Assembly: GCA_009936895.1 (NCBI GenBank)
Contig: JAACDS010000330.1
Location: 1 to 6,936, forward strand
Origin: Pseudomonadota bacterium
Lineage (GTDB): Bacteria > Pseudomonadota > Gammaproteobacteria > Pseudomonadales > Azotimanducaceae
Direction of reading: 5' to 3'
Length of the DNA: 6,936 nucleotides
In this document: piece after piece, positions 6,528-6,936 of the stretch
How positions within the stretch are numbered: the first letter of the stretch is position 1
Layout: every line of letters begins with the position of its first letter
The notes under the pieces: generated by a model
Told to the model about the DNA's origin: nothing
The model's database searches: none
The model's input: the letters and a program-made list of their open reading frames with translations, nothing else
Position numbers and translations under genes: made by a program

Positions 6528-6936
6528 TCGATCCCATGGCGCGTTTTTTCGCGGACCGAGAAGCCGCCAGAGCAGCCAGCGACCCCATGGCAGCGGTTTG
6601 TGTGCTGGCAACCGTCGACTCAGACGGCTTGCCTCAAGTCCGCACGCTGGTGCTGCGCGACATTCCCGAGGGGTTAGCCATATACATCAATGCCAGCAGT
6701 CCCAAGTGGCAACAAAGTCAGCAGCAGGTGGCCATTCAGGTGTGGTGGCCCTCGATACAGATTCAATACCGCATTCAGGCCCGCTGCGAGCCATTAACTG
6801 CCGAGCACATCGCCGAGAGCTGGCAACTTCGGCCAGATGTGCCCAAGCTGATGGACTGGCTCTACGAGCAACGGCCTCAGAGCAGCGTGGTCAGCAGCCG
6901 GGACGATCTGCTGAACTTGTTGGAAAACATCAACCC
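6524..6936 (+). CDS. PNPOx-like FMN-binding oxidase family protein (3' end missing)
   Basis: This partial gene gives 137 residues before the right edge. It belongs to the split-barrel FMN-binding family of pyridoxamine 5'-phosphate oxidase. The pattern FFADREAARAASDPMAAVCV, then ATVDSDGLPQVRTLVLRDI (about residues 28-46), INASSPKWQQ near 56-65, VWWPSIQIQYRIQA near 75-88 and SWQLRPDVPKLMDWLY near 101-116 matches the usual order of FMN- and substrate-contacting elements. PdxH converts pyridoxine or pyridoxamine 5'-phosphate to PLP. However, this sequence looks closer to the Alr4036-type pyridoxamine-oxidase-like group than to classical PdxH, so I give no gene symbol. The ATG at 6524 overlaps the MBL stop (ATGA). 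A second ATG at 6536 is in frame, but the overlap and the family-like N-terminus favour the first. About 50-80 residues are probably missing at the C-terminus. Confidence 0.8.
   Translation, partial: MIDPMARFFADREAARAASDPMAAVCVLATVDSDGLPQVRTLVLRDIPEGLAIYINASSPKWQQSQQQVAIQVWWPSIQIQYRIQARCEPLTAEHIAESWQLRPDVPKLMDWLYEQRPQSSVVSSRDDLLNLLENIN

Noticed and set aside
6114..6611. 165-residue open frame on the - strand opposite the MBL and PNPOx-like genes
   Set aside because: It spans two overlapping, well-supported + strand genes and shows no family motif, so it is a shadow frame.

Overview
This window looks like chromosomal housekeeping DNA from a free-living, moderately GC-rich gammaproteobacterium, probably marine or aquatic. 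That is an inference from protein style, compact gene packing and family types; there is no rRNA or other taxonomic marker here. All nine genes I can support lie on the + strand. They are tightly packed, with three 1-4 nt start/stop overlaps and no gene-free stretch longer than about 110 bp. I see no tRNA, rRNA, CRISPR array, insertion sequence, phage gene or attachment site.

Layout. (1) The 3' part of a nitrilase-superfamily amidase of the Nit1/deaminated-glutathione-amidase type runs in from the left edge. (2) After 38 bp comes an AI-2E/PerM-family membrane protein. Its stop overlaps the GTG start of (3) a histidinol-phosphate-aminotransferase-like PLP enzyme (HisC type). (4) After an 83 bp gap with a possible promoter and a strong Shine-Dalgarno sequence comes a luciferase-like (LLM) flavin oxidoreductase. 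It overlaps by 1 nt (5) a SixA-type phosphohistidine phosphatase. (6) After 111 bp come two uncharacterised membrane genes 6 nt apart: a 50-residue single-pass protein and a 253-residue protein with two membrane segments and a long helical or coiled-coil region. (7) After 58 bp comes an exported metallo-beta-lactamase-fold hydrolase. It overlaps by 4 nt (8) the 5' part of a PNPOx-like flavin-binding protein that runs off the right edge.

How they work together. The overlaps suggest three translationally coupled pairs (AI-2E/hisC, LLM/sixA, MBL/PNPOx), plus the small-protein/two-TM pair. No common pathway links the pairs. The cluster reads as a run of metabolite-repair, redox and signalling housekeeping genes rather than one dedicated system. 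The least explained part is the membrane pair at 4670-5590. I found no strong evidence for a wholly new system.
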